From contig NZ_JRKN01000012.1 in the NCBI RefSeq assembly GCF_000763905.1, positions 1 to 64,000 on the forward strand: DNA of 64,000 bases. The letters run 5' to 3'. The translations under genes and the position numbers were made by a program. The stretch's first letter is position 1. The number at the start of each line of letters is the position of its first letter. The DNA is from Paracoccus halophilus (GTDB lineage: Bacteria > Pseudomonadota > Alphaproteobacteria > Rhodobacterales > Rhodobacteraceae). Below the pieces are notes generated by a model that worked only from the letters and a program-made list of their open reading frames with translations, was not told the DNA's origin and made no database searches. Of the stretch, positions 32,430-41,857 are shown in pieces.

Positions 32430-32917
32430 CGCTCGCCCTCCGATTGCAACAGGCTGCGCACCCGGCCCGATGCATTGGCGGTGCCGGTGGCCAGATCGAC
32501 GGTGACCTTGTCGCCCGCCAGCACGCTTTCGCCCTGGGTCAGCAGCACGTCGCCGGTCAGCACGATATTGCCCGATTCGACGTCATAGACGGCGGCATTC
32601 GCCTCGGCCGCGTCGTCGCCGCTGACCAGCGTGACCGCGCCCTGGGCATTCAGGGCGCTGATCCGGCGCCGGCTGCCCTCGGCATATGTCACGGTCACGC
32701 TGTCGGCCGCCAGCCGCATTTCGCCCTGAACGATCAGCACCTTGCCGGTAAAGGTCGCCATGCCGGTGTTCTGGTCCACGGACAGGTTGTCGGCGGTGAC
32801 CTCGACCGGCAGGCCGGTATCCTGCGCGCTGCCGAAACCCGCCCCCTGCCCAAGCGCGGCCGAGACCGAGAGCCCCAGGAACAGCAACACGGGTAAAAGC
32901 GGGCCGGGCCGGATCAT
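32426..32917 (-). CDS. lptA: LptA, periplasmic lipopolysaccharide transport protein
   Basis: A protein of 163 residues with a signal peptide (MIRPGPLLPVLLFLGLSVSA). The mature part is the beta-jellyroll OstA fold, visible as alternating strands such as 'VEVTADNLSVDQNTGMATFT' and 'GNIVLTGDVLLTQGESVL'. It forms the bridge across the periplasm. The ATG at 32917 is preferred over one nine codons earlier because AAGGAAAA precedes it and it starts the signal peptide. Confidence 0.92.
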   Translation of the reverse strand: MIRPGPLLPVLLFLGLSVSAALGQGAGFGSAQDTGLPVEVTADNLSVDQNTGMATFTGKVLIVQGEMRLAADSVTVTYAEGSRRRISALNAQGAVTLVSGDDAAEANAAVYDVESGNIVLTGDVLLTQGESVLAGDKVTVDLATGTANASGRVRSLLQSEGER

Positions 32918-32971
32918 CGTGTTTTTCCTTCTGGCACAGGACATCCCGTCGCGGCGCGGGCCGTCAGCGGG

Positions 32972-33553
32972 TCATGGGCGGTATATCAACCGGACTCCGT
33001 CGCTCAAATCAAGGACATGATGACCCGAACCGTCGCCCGAGGGACGCATTTCCATCGCCCCGGCGGTCAGATCGCCAAAGGGCGCACGGGCGTTCACCTC
33101 GTCATCGGCATTGACGGTCCCCAGGTTGCGCAGGGCGCGGAACTCGGGCGCCGTCACCACCCAGCCGTCGGCGGTGGTCATCCGCGCCCCGTCGCTGAGG
33201 CGCAGCAGGTCGCCCTCCAGCTCGGCATGGCCGGCGCTGATATCGGCGGCGCTCCCGTCGCGCGCGCGCATTACCATGCGGACGCTGTCGGCAGTGCCGG
33301 CGCCCGCAGAGCGGCCCGGCATGGCCTCGACCCCGGTGATGCTGACCTGCGCCCCGTCATCGGTCACGCCGGCATAACGCGGCGAGGTCACCGCCTGACG
33401 CTCGGCCAGGTCGCGCGGATCGACATCGGCATAGGGGATCATCACCGCGTCCGGGTCGGGCTTGCCGCCCAGCAGGAACAGCACCGACAGCAGCGCCAGC
33501 GCCGCCAGCGGCAGGATGACGCGCAGCCATGCGACGATGCGCGAACGATGCAT
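32972..33553 (-). CDS. lptC: LptC, lipopolysaccharide export system component
   Basis: A protein of 193 residues anchored by one N-terminal helix ('WLRVILPLAALALLSVLFLL'). The periplasmic beta-rich remainder takes lipopolysaccharide from LptBFG to LptA. Sequence conservation in LptC is low, so the call rests on size, topology and its place two bases after kdsD and before lptA. Confidence 0.88.
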   Translation of the reverse strand: MHRSRIVAWLRVILPLAALALLSVLFLLGGKPDPDAVMIPYADVDPRDLAERQAVTSPRYAGVTDDGAQVSITGVEAMPGRSAGAGTADSVRMVMRARDGSAADISAGHAELEGDLLRLSDGARMTTADGWVVTAPEFRALRNLGTVNADDEVNARAPFGDLTAGAMEMRPSGDGSGHHVLDLSDGVRLIYRP

Positions 33554-33555
33554 CG

Positions 33556-34503
33556 CTAAACCAGCCCGCTGCGCAGAAAGTCGTGGATATGGACCAGGCC
33601 CTGCGGCTTGCCGTCATCGGCGACGACGAACAGGCTGGTGATCCGGCGCGTCTGCATTTCCGCGACGGCCGCCTCGGCCAGCGCATCGGGGTGGACGGTG
33701 CGCGGGTTGCGGGTCATCACCTCGGCCGCGCGGCGGTCCAGAAGCCCCTGCATGTGCCGCCGCAGGTCGCCATCGGTGATGATGCCGCTCAGCCGGCCAT
33801 CGGCATCGGTGACCCCGGTCACGCCAAAGCTTTTCTGGCTGATCACCAGCAGCGCATCGGTCATCGGCGCATCCTCGGCCACCAGCGGGATGTCGCGATG
33901 CATCAGATCGCCCACCCGCGACAGTTTCGCGCCCAGCTTGCCGCCGGGATGGAAGGTGCGGAAATGTTCGGGCGTGAACTGGCGATGCTCCATCAGCGCG
34001 ATGGCCAGCGCATCGCCAAGCGCGATCGTCATGGTGGTCGAGGTGGTGGGCACGATCCCCTCGCCGCAGGCCTCGGGCGCGGCGGGCAGCACCAGCGCCA
34101 CATCGGCCTGGCGCAGCAGCGTCGAATCGGCGCGGCTGGCGACCCCGATCAGCGGGATGCGGAAGCGGCGTGTATGGGCGATCATATCGGCCAGCTCGGG
34201 CGTCTCGCCGGAATAGGACAGCATCATCACCACATCCGCGCGGGTGACCATGCCCAGATCGCCATGGCTCGCCTCGGCCGGGTGGACGAATTGCGCCGGC
34301 GTCCCGGTCGAGGCCAGCGTGGCCGCGATCTTGCGCCCGACATGGCCGGATTTGCCCATGCCCGAGACGATGATGCGACCCTGCGCCGAGAGGATCGTCT
34401 CGATGGCGCGGTCGAAACTGTCGCCAAGGCTGGCGGCAAGCTGCGAAAGCCCCTCGATCTCGGTGGCGACGACGCGCCGCGCGGTGTCCAGATATACGCT
34501 CAT
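33556..34503 (-). CDS. kdsD: Arabinose 5-phosphate isomerase (KdsD/KpsF)
   Basis: A protein of 315 residues. A SIS sugar-isomerase domain (~35-170) contains 'RIIVSGMGKSGHVGRKIAAT' and 'MMLSYSGETPELADMI'; two CBS domains follow (~200-315). It makes arabinose 5-phosphate, the precursor of Kdo in lipopolysaccharide, fitting the lptCAB genes downstream. The catalytic histidine is expected in 'EASHGDLGMV'. Confidence 0.95.
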   Translation of the reverse strand: MSVYLDTARRVVATEIEGLSQLAASLGDSFDRAIETILSAQGRIIVSGMGKSGHVGRKIAATLASTGTPAQFVHPAEASHGDLGMVTRADVVMMLSYSGETPELADMIAHTRRFRIPLIGVASRADSTLLRQADVALVLPAAPEACGEGIVPTTSTTMTIALGDALAIALMEHRQFTPEHFRTFHPGGKLGAKLSRVGDLMHRDIPLVAEDAPMTDALLVISQKSFGVTGVTDADGRLSGIITDGDLRRHMQGLLDRRAAEVMTRNPRTVHPDALAEAAVAEMQTRRITSLFVVADDGKPQGLVHIHDFLRSGLV

Positions 34504-34513
34504 GCAGGGTTAC

Positions 34514-35128
34514 CTAGTGGTGAAAGATGTCGTTTTCATCCCCCCAGCCCAGCAGGTCCAGATGCGCCCGTGCGGGAAGGAAATCGAAACAGGCCTGCGC
34601 CAGCCCGGTGCGCCCCTCGCGTTCCAGTCGCTTTTCCAGCTCGGCCTTCAACTGGTGCAGGTACAGCACGTCGGATGCCGCATATTCCAGCTGCGCGTCG
34701 GACAGATCCGCCGCGCCCCAGTCGCTGGTCTGCTGCTGCTTGGAGATATCGACGCCGACCATTTCCGAGAGCAGGTATTTCAGCCCGTGCCGGTCGGTGA
34801 AGGTCCGCACCATCTTCGAGGCGATCTTGGTGCACCAGACCGGCTTGGTCACGACGCCAAAGGCCGCCTCGAGCGCGGCAATGTCGAAACGGCCGAAATG
34901 GAACAGTTTCAGTACCTTGGGATCGGCCAGCATGCGGGTCAGGTTGGGCGCCTTGCGCTGGCCCCGGGCGATCTGCACCAGATGCGCCGCGCCATCGCCC
35001 GAGGACATCTGCACCAGGCAAAGCCGGTCGCGGCGCGGGTCAAGGCCCATCGTCTCGGTATCGATGGCCACGACCGGGCCAAGGTCCAGATCGTCGGGCA
35101 GGTCGTTCTGATAAAGGTTGATGCTCAT
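34514..35128 (-). CDS. nrnC: NrnC-like 3'-5' exoribonuclease (RNase D superfamily)
   Basis: A protein of 204 residues, the size of NrnC and much shorter than RNase D, with no HRDC domain. The DEDDy exonuclease motifs are visible: 'VVAIDTETMGLD', 'LKLFHFGRFDIAAL' and 'YAASDVLYLHQL'. In alphaproteobacteria NrnC replaces oligoribonuclease and degrades dinucleotides. The ATG at 35128 starts MSINLYQNDLPDDL. It is the first gene of the run nrnC-kdsD-lptC-lptA-lptB-hpf-ptsN. Confidence 0.88.
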   Translation of the reverse strand: MSINLYQNDLPDDLDLGPVVAIDTETMGLDPRRDRLCLVQMSSGDGAAHLVQIARGQRKAPNLTRMLADPKVLKLFHFGRFDIAALEAAFGVVTKPVWCTKIASKMVRTFTDRHGLKYLLSEMVGVDISKQQQTSDWGAADLSDAQLEYAASDVLYLHQLKAELEKRLEREGRTGLAQACFDFLPARAHLDLLGWGDENDIFHH

Positions 35129-35212
35129 GTCACGCCGCCGGGAATGTTTTTTCCGACCCGCTCTAACCCCATTCGGCGCATCAGCGCCAGCCCGAAGCCG
35201 CCCGGCCGGCCG

Positions 35213-35230
35213 GTGACACATCTTTGTCAC
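35213..35230. promoter_or_regulatory. Perfect palindrome GTGACA-N6-TGTCAC between nrnC and the TonB receptor
   Basis: GTGACA (35213-35218), six bases, TGTCAC (35225-35230). It lies about 115 bases before the receptor start and 85 bases before nrnC on the other strand. The dyad fits a dimeric regulator. It is not a Fur, Irr or RirA consensus that I recognise. Confidence 0.5.
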
Positions 35231-35342
35231 AATTCCGACAGTTTCACTTCGGCCGCGCGAATAATCCCGATCGATTTGATTGACATTTCCGTGAGAGACA
35301 GAAATTCAGCGCGGGAAGAACCACAAGATCAAGGTGTTACCC

Positions 35343-37379
35343 GTGAAACTGTCCCGTATCCTCCCGCTTGCAGGGGTGTCGTCGCTGGCGCTTGCCTCGG
35401 CGCTTTACGCCCAGGACACCGCCCGGACGCAGAACGATGCCGATACCACCATCCTTCTGGCGCCGATCACCCTGATCGCGGCCGGTCAGGAAAGCGTCGA
35501 GGCCACCGGCGGCGCCGTCGTCAGCCAGGAAGATATCGAGGCGATGCAGCCGGCCGACGTGTCCGAGCTTTTCTCGCGCGAATCGGCAGTCGCGGTTTCC
35601 GGCGGCGCGGGTCCGGCCAAGCGCATCTATGTCTTTGGCATCGAACAGTCGAACCTTGCCGTGACCGTGGATGGCGTGCCGCAGGGCGTGACAAGCTGGC
35701 ATCATACCGGCTCTAACGTGCTGGACCCGGCCTTCCTGAAATCGGTCGAGGTCGAGGCCGGCGCCGCCACCGCCGATGCGGGCTTTGCCGCAGCCGCCGG
35801 CGCCGTGCGCTATGAAACCCTGGGCGCAAGGGATCTGCTGCGCGACGGCCGCAGCCAGGGCGGGCGCGTGGCCCTGTCCTATGGCAGCAACGGGCGCGGC
35901 CTGTCGGGCAGCCTGGCCGGCTATGGCGTTCATGGCGGCCTTGACTGGTTCGCGATGATCCACGCGACCGATGGCGACGATTACGAATCCGGCGACGGGC
36001 TGAACATGGACGGCACCTCGCCCAAGGCGCTTGGCGGGCTGTTCAAGCTGGGCTACGAATTCGACGGCCACCGGGTCGAACTGGGCTATGATTACAGCCG
36101 CGACGATGCCGACCGCACCATCAAGATGAACATGGACCTTTACGGCTCGGGCATCGATCGCGGCACCTATCCGATGAAGATCAGCCGCAACACGCTGAGC
36201 CTGAAATACAGCACCACCGCGCCGACCGATCGCTGGGACCCCGAGGCCCGGCTCTATATCAGCCGCAACGATTACTGGCGGCCCGACTATGCCATGGACA
36301 GCACGAATGGCGACATGGACCTGGAATCCCGGACCATCGGCGGCGTGCTGCAAAACACCTTCACGCTGGGCCGGGGCAATGTCACCGCCGGTGTGGACTG
36401 GTCCCATGACGATTACGATATCGACAATTACGGCGATACCGACCGTCAGTACTGGTCGATGGAGACCATGCAGATCGGCGCCTTTGTCCAGGGTCGTTTC
36501 GAATTCGACAACGGCATCGACCTGTCCACCGGCCTGCGCGTGGATCATCACCGCTTCACCGACTGGAACGGCCGCCGCCGTTCGGATACCGGCGCCAGCG
36601 TGAACGGCACCCTGTCCTATGAATTCGCCCAGGGCTACGAAGTCTTTGCCGGCGCATCGCATAGCTGGATGGGCTATAATTTCGGCGAATACGCGCTGCT
36701 TCATGCCCGCACCCGCGATCTTTATGTCGAGGACGGATTCGAGCCGGCCAGCGCCCGGAACTACAAGATCGGCCTGAATGCCAGCCAGGGCAACTGGACC
36801 GGGAACGTGACCTATTTCGACACCCGCATCAAGGATCTGGGCGAATATGACGTGGACGGCCAATACGATACCGACCCGGCGACCGCGCCCTTCCTGACCA
36901 ATGGCGACGAGATCCGCTCCAAGGGCTTCACGCTGCAGGGCAATTACAGCTGGGGCAGCGGCCGCGCCGGCGCCAGCTTCACCAAGGCCGACGTGACCGA
37001 GGATGGCGAGGACAGGCTGCCCAATGGCGGCGTCGCCTCGCCGATCGGCAAGATGGCGACGCTGTTCATCGATCAGGAAATCCCGCAATACAACCTGAAG
37101 ATCGGCGGCAATGTGGAATGGGCGGACAGCCTGGACAACGGCCTGATGCGGGCGGCCGGTTTCTCCGAGCACAGCTCGTACACCGTGCTGAACCTTTACG
37201 GCGAATGGCGGCCGCAGAACTACGACAATATCGTGGTGAACCTGAACGTCGACAACCTGTTCGACCGCGACTATTATGAGCGATCGAGCTTTGTCCAGCA
37301 GACCCGCGGCACGCGCCAGATCGATCCGCTTTACGCGCCGGGCCGCACCGTCAGCCTGGGCGTCAAGATGGATTTCTGA
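35343..37379 (+). CDS. TonB-dependent outer-membrane receptor, FetA/FrpB-like
   Basis: A protein of about 678 residues. A signal peptide (MKLSRILPLAGVSSLALASA) precedes a TonB-box-like 'TTILLAPITLIAAG', the plug domain ('VVSQEDIEAMQPADVSELFS') and a 22-strand barrel ending in 'GRTVSLGVKMDF' with a terminal Phe. The plug segment 'SWHHTGSNVLDPAFLKSVEV' and 'AAGAVRYETLGARDLLRDG' resembles FetA/FrpB iron-siderophore receptors. The FRAP/NPNL pair of heme receptors was not seen. The start is a GTG: 35343 with AAGGTG eight bases before it; another GTG at 35334 is less likely. Likely iron-regulated, though no known box was found. Confidence 0.9.
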   Translation: MKLSRILPLAGVSSLALASALYAQDTARTQNDADTTILLAPITLIAAGQESVEATGGAVVSQEDIEAMQPADVSELFSRESAVAVSGGAGPAKRIYVFGIEQSNLAVTVDGVPQGVTSWHHTGSNVLDPAFLKSVEVEAGAATADAGFAAAAGAVRYETLGARDLLRDGRSQGGRVALSYGSNGRGLSGSLAGYGVHGGLDWFAMIHATDGDDYESGDGLNMDGTSPKALGGLFKLGYEFDGHRVELGYDYSRDDADRTIKMNMDLYGSGIDRGTYPMKISRNTLSLKYSTTAPTDRWDPEARLYISRNDYWRPDYAMDSTNGDMDLESRTIGGVLQNTFTLGRGNVTAGVDWSHDDYDIDNYGDTDRQYWSMETMQIGAFVQGRFEFDNGIDLSTGLRVDHHRFTDWNGRRRSDTGASVNGTLSYEFAQGYEVFAGASHSWMGYNFGEYALLHARTRDLYVEDGFEPASARNYKIGLNASQGNWTGNVTYFDTRIKDLGEYDVDGQYDTDPATAPFLTNGDEIRSKGFTLQGNYSWGSGRAGASFTKADVTEDGEDRLPNGGVASPIGKMATLFIDQEIPQYNLKIGGNVEWADSLDNGLMRAAGFSEHSSYTVLNLYGEWRPQNYDNIVVNLNVDNLFDRDYYERSSFVQQTRGTRQIDPLYAPGRTVSLGVKMDF

Positions 37380-37404
37380 TCCGTCCCGGCAAACCGAACC
37401 GACA

Positions 37405-37432
37405 GGGGCGGCGCGCAAGGCCGCCCCTTTTT
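37405..37432 (+). terminator. Intrinsic terminator after the TonB receptor
   Basis: GGGGCGGC (37405-37412) pairs with GCCGCCCC (37420-37427), followed by five T. It separates the receptor from the convergent LysR gene. Confidence 0.85.
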
Positions 37433-37448
37433 CATTGCCCGAGAGCGG

Positions 37449-38360
37449 CTATTTCCATGGCGCGCCGCCGGCGAAGGCCGCCGCCAGATGGTCGATCAGC
37501 AGCCGCAGCTTGGCCGGCATCGGCGACACCGGCGGCCAGACGGCCATGACCGGCAGCGCGCGCGTGCCGGCATCCGCCAGAAGCGGCACCAGCCGGCCAT
37601 CGCGCAGGGCCGGCGCGGCAATGAATTCGGGCAGCACGGCCAGCCCCAGCCCGGCAATCGCGACATCGCGCATCGCCTCGCCATTGTTCAGCGTCAGCCG
37701 CCCCGCGATCTGGGGCGAGACGACCCGCCCGCCCTGCCGGAACTGCCACAAGGCAGCGTCCGGCATGTGGCTGTAGCTGATGACCTGATGCCCGCGCAGA
37801 TCCTGCGGCGTCAGTGGCGTGCCGTGATGCGCAAGATAATCGGGGCTGGCGACGACGATCTGCCGGTCCTCGCACAGCTTGCGCGCCATCAGCGCGCCGT
37901 CGCGCGCATCCCCGACGCGAATGCCCAGATCGAAGCCTTCGCGCGACAGATCGCGGACGCGGTCGTCATAGTCGATGCGCAGCTCCAGCTCGGGATGCGC
38001 GGCGGCGAATCGCGCCAGCACGGGCGACATGTAGAGCGTGCCGAAGCTCATCGGCGCGGCGATCGCCAGGCTGCCGCGCAGCGAGGTCGTGCCATCCATG
38101 CCCCAGGCCGCGCTTTCCGTCGCCGCGACAAGCTCGCCAAGCGCCGGGCGCAGCCGCTCGGCCAGGCGCAGGGCAGCCTCGGTCGGCGTGATTCGTCCGG
38201 CATTGCGGCGAAACAGGGCGGCGCCAAGGGTCGCCTCGAAATCCGAGACACGCTTGCTGATCACCGATTTCGACAGGTTCAGCCGGGCGGCGGCGGCGGT
38301 CACGGTGCCCAGCTCCATGACCGTCAGGAAGGTTTCGATATCGTCCAGCGAATAGCGCAT
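37449..38360 (-). CDS. LysR family transcriptional regulator
   Basis: A protein of 303 residues. The N-terminal helix-turn-helix is 'GTVTAAAARLNLSKSVISKR' (about residues 18-37), followed by the linker helix and a periplasmic-binding-type effector domain (~90-300). It is transcribed divergently from the ring-cleavage-type dioxygenase at 38478, the usual arrangement for a LysR regulator and its target. The ATG at 38360 starts MRYSLDDIETFLTVMEL; upstream in-frame sequence is antisense to the dioxygenase. The effector is unknown. Confidence 0.9.
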   Translation of the reverse strand: MRYSLDDIETFLTVMELGTVTAAAARLNLSKSVISKRVSDFEATLGAALFRRNAGRITPTEAALRLAERLRPALGELVAATESAAWGMDGTTSLRGSLAIAAPMSFGTLYMSPVLARFAAAHPELELRIDYDDRVRDLSREGFDLGIRVGDARDGALMARKLCEDRQIVVASPDYLAHHGTPLTPQDLRGHQVISYSHMPDAALWQFRQGGRVVSPQIAGRLTLNNGEAMRDVAIAGLGLAVLPEFIAAPALRDGRLVPLLADAGTRALPVMAVWPPVSPMPAKLRLLIDHLAAAFAGGAPWK

Positions 38361-38477
38361 GGAAAAAACATAGCAGCCGCGCTTGCGTTCGCAATCGCCG
38401 AACGCCGGCTTCGCCCGCCGGAAGCTGGCGGGACATGCCCCGGCGGCCGATATTGAGCCCAACGAAAGGAGGCCCAG

Positions 38478-39419
38478 ATGAACCTCACCGGCATTCACCA
38501 CCTGACGGCCATCACGGCCGATGCCGTCGCCAACAACCGTTTCTACACCGGAACGCTGGGTATGCGGCGGGTCAAGAAAACCGTCAACCAGGACGATACC
38601 TCTGCCTATCACCTGTTCTTCGCCGATGGCGCGGGCAGCCCGGGCAGCGATCTGACATTCTTTGACTGGCCCGTGGCGCGCGAGCGCCGTGGCACCCGTT
38701 CGATCAGCCGCACCGGCCTGCGCGTGGTCGAGGCCAGCCTGGATTACTGGGCCGCGCGGCTGCGCGATGCCGGCCTGCCCATGGGCGATATCGCCACCAC
38801 CGGCATCCGCGCCAGCCTCGATTTCGAGGACCCAGAGGGCCAGCGCTTCCGCCTGACCGCCGACCAGCCCGGCCCTGCCCATCCCTGGGATCGCAGCCCG
38901 GTGCCCGCGCAGCACCAGATCCGCGGTCTGGGGCCGATCACGATCTCGGTGCCCGAGCTTGCTCCGACCGATACGGTGCTGACCCGGGTGATGAACATGA
39001 CCCGCATCCGCGACTACCCCAGCCCCGATGGCGCGGGCCAGACCCATGTCTACCAAATGGGCGATGGCGGACCGGCGGCCGAACTGCATGTCGCGGTCCA
39101 GCCCGATCTGCCGGTCGCGCGCCAGGGCGCGGGCGCCGTCCATCACGTCGCCTTCCGCACGCCGGACCAGGCCGCGATCCAGGCATGGGCCGAGCGGCTG
39201 AACCAGTTCCGCATCCCGTCCTCGGGCGAGGTCGAGCGCTATTACTTCCGCTCGCTCTATTTCCGCGAGCCGGCCGGCAACCTGTTCGAGATCGCGACCG
39301 ACGGGCCGGGCTTCGCGGTCGACGAACCCTTCGAGACGATGGGCGAATCGCTGTCGCTGCCGCCCTTCCTCGCGCCGCGCCGCGCGCAGATCGAGGCCGG
39401 GCTGAAACCGCTGGACTAG
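38478..39419 (+). CDS. VOC-family ring-cleaving dioxygenase (MhqO/LinE-like)
   Basis: A protein of 313 residues with two glyoxalase/VOC modules. Metal-binding histidines are expected in '[16 protein letters not shown]' and '[13 protein letters not shown]', with Glu in '[12 protein letters not shown]'. Such proteins in the MhqO group act on hydroquinones and protect against quinone stress. AAAGGAGG precedes the ATG at perfect spacing. The divergent LysR regulator is the likely inducer-dependent controller. Confidence 0.87.
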   Translation: MNLTGIHHLTAITADAVANNRFYTGTLGMRRVKKTVNQDDTSAYHLFFADGAGSPGSDLTFFDWPVARERRGTRSISRTGLRVVEASLDYWAARLRDAGLPMGDIATTGIRASLDFEDPEGQRFRLTADQPGPAHPWDRSPVPAQHQIRGLGPITISVPELAPTDTVLTRVMNMTRIRDYPSPDGAGQTHVYQMGDGGPAAELHVAVQPDLPVARQGAGAVHHVAFRTPDQAAIQAWAERLNQFRIPSSGEVERYYFRSLYFREPAGNLFEIATDGPGFAVDEPFETMGESLSLPPFLAPRRAQIEAGLKPLD

Positions 39420-39468
39420 AGCCCGCCACCACCCCGCGCTGCCGAGACCGGCGGCGCGGGCGCCCCGT

Positions 39469-39691
39469 TCAGCGATCCGCCACGACGGCATGCCCCCTTC
39501 CGCGCGCGATCAGCCAGCGATTCACCGGAAATGCCGTCAGCACCGCCAGAAACAGCGCCAGGGCCAGACCATCCCAGCGCGGCACCGGCAAGCGTGCCCA
39601 GCACCTCGCCAATGCCCCAACCGGTCAGGCAATGGATGGTGGCCGACAGCGCCAGGCGATTCAGCGACCGCGCCTCGAGATGGCCTGACAT
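39469..39691 (-). pseudogene. Frameshifted small membrane protein (DUF4396-like)
   Basis: From ATG 39691 (GGGAGG upstream) the frame reads 'SLNRLALSATIHCLTGWGIG' and 'EVLGTLAGAAL', a typical start of small two-helix membrane proteins. It then loses coding character. The neighbouring frame picks up 'WDGLALALFLAVLTAFPVNR' and 'WLIARGRGHAVVADR' and stops at 39469-39471. A one-base gain or two-base loss near 39568-39582 would join both into a protein of about 74 residues. Either the gene is broken or the read has an error. The family name is from memory. Confidence 0.7.
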
Positions 39692-39754
39692 CCCGCCCTC
39701 CCGCTTGCCGCGCAACGGAAGCATTGCGCGGCCCCGGATGCAAGCTCCGGCGGC

Positions 39755-40639
39755 TCAGCCCATCCGCTCGCTGGCATAGGAGCCGGGCGAGGCGGGAAAC
39801 ACCACCGTCTTGTTTCCGTTCAGAAAGACACGGCGATGGATATGGGCATGGATGGCGCGGGCGAGCACCTGGCTTTCCACGTCGCGACCCAGGCTGACAT
39901 AATCCTCGGGACTTTGCGCATGGGTGACGCGGATGATGTCCTGCTCGATGATCGGCCCCTCGTCCAGATCGGCGGTGACGTAATGGCTGGTCGCGCCGAT
40001 CAGCTTCACCCCGCGCTCATAGGCCTGCTTATAGGGGTTGGCGCCCTTGAAACTGGGCAGAAAGGAATGGTGGATATTGATGATCCGCCCCGACATCTTG
40101 CGGCACAGCTCGTCCGAGAGGACCTGCATGTAACGCGCCAGCACCACCAGTTCGGCCCCCGATTCCTCGACCAGCGCGGTCAGCTGCGCCTCGGCCTGCG
40201 GCTTGTTCTCTTTCGTGACCCTGATGCAATGGAACGGGATGTCATGGTTCACCACGACCTTCTGGTAATCCATGTGATTGCTGATCACCGCCACGATATC
40301 GATCGGCAGCGCCCCGATCCGCCAGCGATACAGCAGATCGTTCAGGCAATGCCCGAAGCGGCTGACCATGATGACGACCTTCATCTTCGCGGCCTCGTCG
40401 TGAAAGGCGTAATCCATGCCAAAGGGCGCGGCATGTTCGGCCATGCCCTCGCGCAGCTCGTCCAGCCCGACACCCTTTTCCGAAACAAAGCTGACCCGCA
40501 TGAAGAAACGGCCGGTCTCGGCATCGTCGAATTGCGAACTGTCGGTGATATTGCAACCTTTGCCCGCCAGAAAACCCGCGACCGCCGCCACGATCCCGCG
40601 GGTCGAGGCACAGGCCACCGTCAGCGTATATTTCTTCAT
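39755..40639 (-). CDS. purU: Formyltetrahydrofolate deformylase
   Basis: A protein of 294 residues. An N-terminal ACT domain ('YTLTVACASTRGIVAAVAGF', ~3-80) precedes a formyltransferase-fold domain with the catalytic motif 'IINIHHSFLPSFKGANPY'. It hydrolyses 10-formyl-THF to formate and THF. The ATG at 40639 has GGAG six bases before it. Its neighbour folD also acts on one-carbon folates, so the two form a functional pair. Confidence 0.95.
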   Translation of the reverse strand: MKKYTLTVACASTRGIVAAVAGFLAGKGCNITDSSQFDDAETGRFFMRVSFVSEKGVGLDELREGMAEHAAPFGMDYAFHDEAAKMKVVIMVSRFGHCLNDLLYRWRIGALPIDIVAVISNHMDYQKVVVNHDIPFHCIRVTKENKPQAEAQLTALVEESGAELVVLARYMQVLSDELCRKMSGRIINIHHSFLPSFKGANPYKQAYERGVKLIGATSHYVTADLDEGPIIEQDIIRVTHAQSPEDYVSLGRDVESQVLARAIHAHIHRRVFLNGNKTVVFPASPGSYASERMG

Positions 40640-40680
40640 CAGGATCTCCACTGTCATGCCGGGCGATGCGCCCACCCATT

Positions 40681-40731
40681 CTCTTTCACGTCAAATATCC
40701 TCGGGGGGTCCGGGGGGCGAAGCGCCCCCGG
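40681..40731 (-). repeat. Hairpin plus degenerate ATGGATATTT-type element downstream of folD
   Basis: On the minus strand, a GC hairpin (CCGGGGGCG...CGCCCCCCGG, 40731-40710) follows the folD stop. It is followed by GGATATTTGACGTGAAAGAG (40700-40681). The order, hairpin then GGATATTT then a purine-rich GAAGA-like tail, is the same as in the copies at 14227 and 27700. It lies between folD and purU. Confidence 0.55.
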
Positions 40732-40738
40732 TCCGGCC

Positions 40739-41629
40739 TCAGACGGTCAGCCCTTCCGGAGCCTCCAGGCCGTTCGCCCGGCAACAGGCGGTCAGCGTAT
40801 TGGCCAGCAGACAGGCGATGGTCATCGGCCCGACACCGCCCGGCACCGGCGTGATCGCGCCGGCCACCGGCAGGGCACTGTCGAAATCCACATCGCCGAC
40901 CAGCCGGGTCCGGTCCCCGTCCGCGATACGGCTGATGCCCACGTCGATCACCGTCGCGCCGGGTTTCACCCAATCGCCGGGGATCATGCGCGGACGCCCC
41001 ACGGCAGCGACCAGAATATCGGCGCCGCGACAGACCGCGGCCAGATCGCGGGTGCGCGAATGCGCCACCGTCACCGTGCAGCTTTCGCGCAAGAGCAGCT
41101 GCGCCATCGGCTTGCCGACGATATTGCTGCGCCCCACGACAACCGCATTCAGCCCCGACAGATCGCCCAGCCGGTCGCGCAGCATCATCAGGCAACCCAG
41201 GGGCGTACAGGGCACCATCGCCTTCTGCCCGGTCCCCAGCAGACCCACGTTCAGGATATGGAACCCGTCCACATCCTTGGCCGGGTCGATGGCATTGATC
41301 ACCGCCTCGGCATCCATATGCGCGGGCAAAGGCAGCTGCACCAGGATGCCATGCACGCCGGGATCGGCGTTCAGTTGCGCGATCAGCGCCAGCAGATCGG
41401 CCTCGGGCGTGTCGGAGGGCAGGCGATGCTCATGGGAATTCATCCCCGCCTCGCGGGTCTGGATGCCCTTGTTGCGCACATAGACCTCGGATGCGGGATC
41501 GGCGCCGACCAGGACGACGGCAAGGCCGGGGGTGATGTCGTGATCCGATTTCAGCCGCGCGACATGCCCTGCCACCTCGGCCCTGACACGCGCCGCGAAC
41601 CCCTTGCCGTCGATGATATCTGCGCCCAT
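40739..41629 (-). CDS. folD: FolD, methylene-THF dehydrogenase / methenyl-THF cyclohydrolase
   Basis: A protein of 296 residues. The catalytic lysine region '[16 protein letters not shown]' and '[20 protein letters not shown]' belong to the N-terminal domain, and '[20 protein letters not shown]' is the NADP-binding loop. It interconverts 5,10-methylene-THF and 10-formyl-THF. The ATG at 41629 gives the usual start [19 protein letters not shown] with AAGGAG ten bases upstream. Probably co-transcribed with purU. Confidence 0.96.
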   Translation of the reverse strand: MGADIIDGKGFAARVRAEVAGHVARLKSDHDITPGLAVVLVGADPASEVYVRNKGIQTREAGMNSHEHRLPSDTPEADLLALIAQLNADPGVHGILVQLPLPAHMDAEAVINAIDPAKDVDGFHILNVGLLGTGQKAMVPCTPLGCLMMLRDRLGDLSGLNAVVVGRSNIVGKPMAQLLLRESCTVTVAHSRTRDLAAVCRGADILVAAVGRPRMIPGDWVKPGATVIDVGISRIADGDRTRLVGDVDFDSALPVAGAITPVPGGVGPMTIACLLANTLTACCRANGLEAPEGLTV

Positions 41630-41857
41630 GCGCCAAATTCTCCTTCGCTTTCCGCGCGGTTGGCGGATGGCATCGACCGGTGACCGGCGCGCGGACAGCG
41701 CGGCCCCGGCATCCGCATGCCGCCCGAAGGACGGCTGCGACGCTGCCGAGGACGGCTCTATCCCCGTTACCGTATATTTCCAACCGGACAGTGCCGCGCA
41801 GGGGTCGTTTTGCGACACGACCACGCATGTTTGCGACGCGGACGCCCGCGCGCTGCG

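Noticed and set aside
35272..35288. TTGATTGACATTT before the TonB receptor as an FNR box
   Set aside because: Only one half-site is present; the second half does not match ATCAA at the right spacing.
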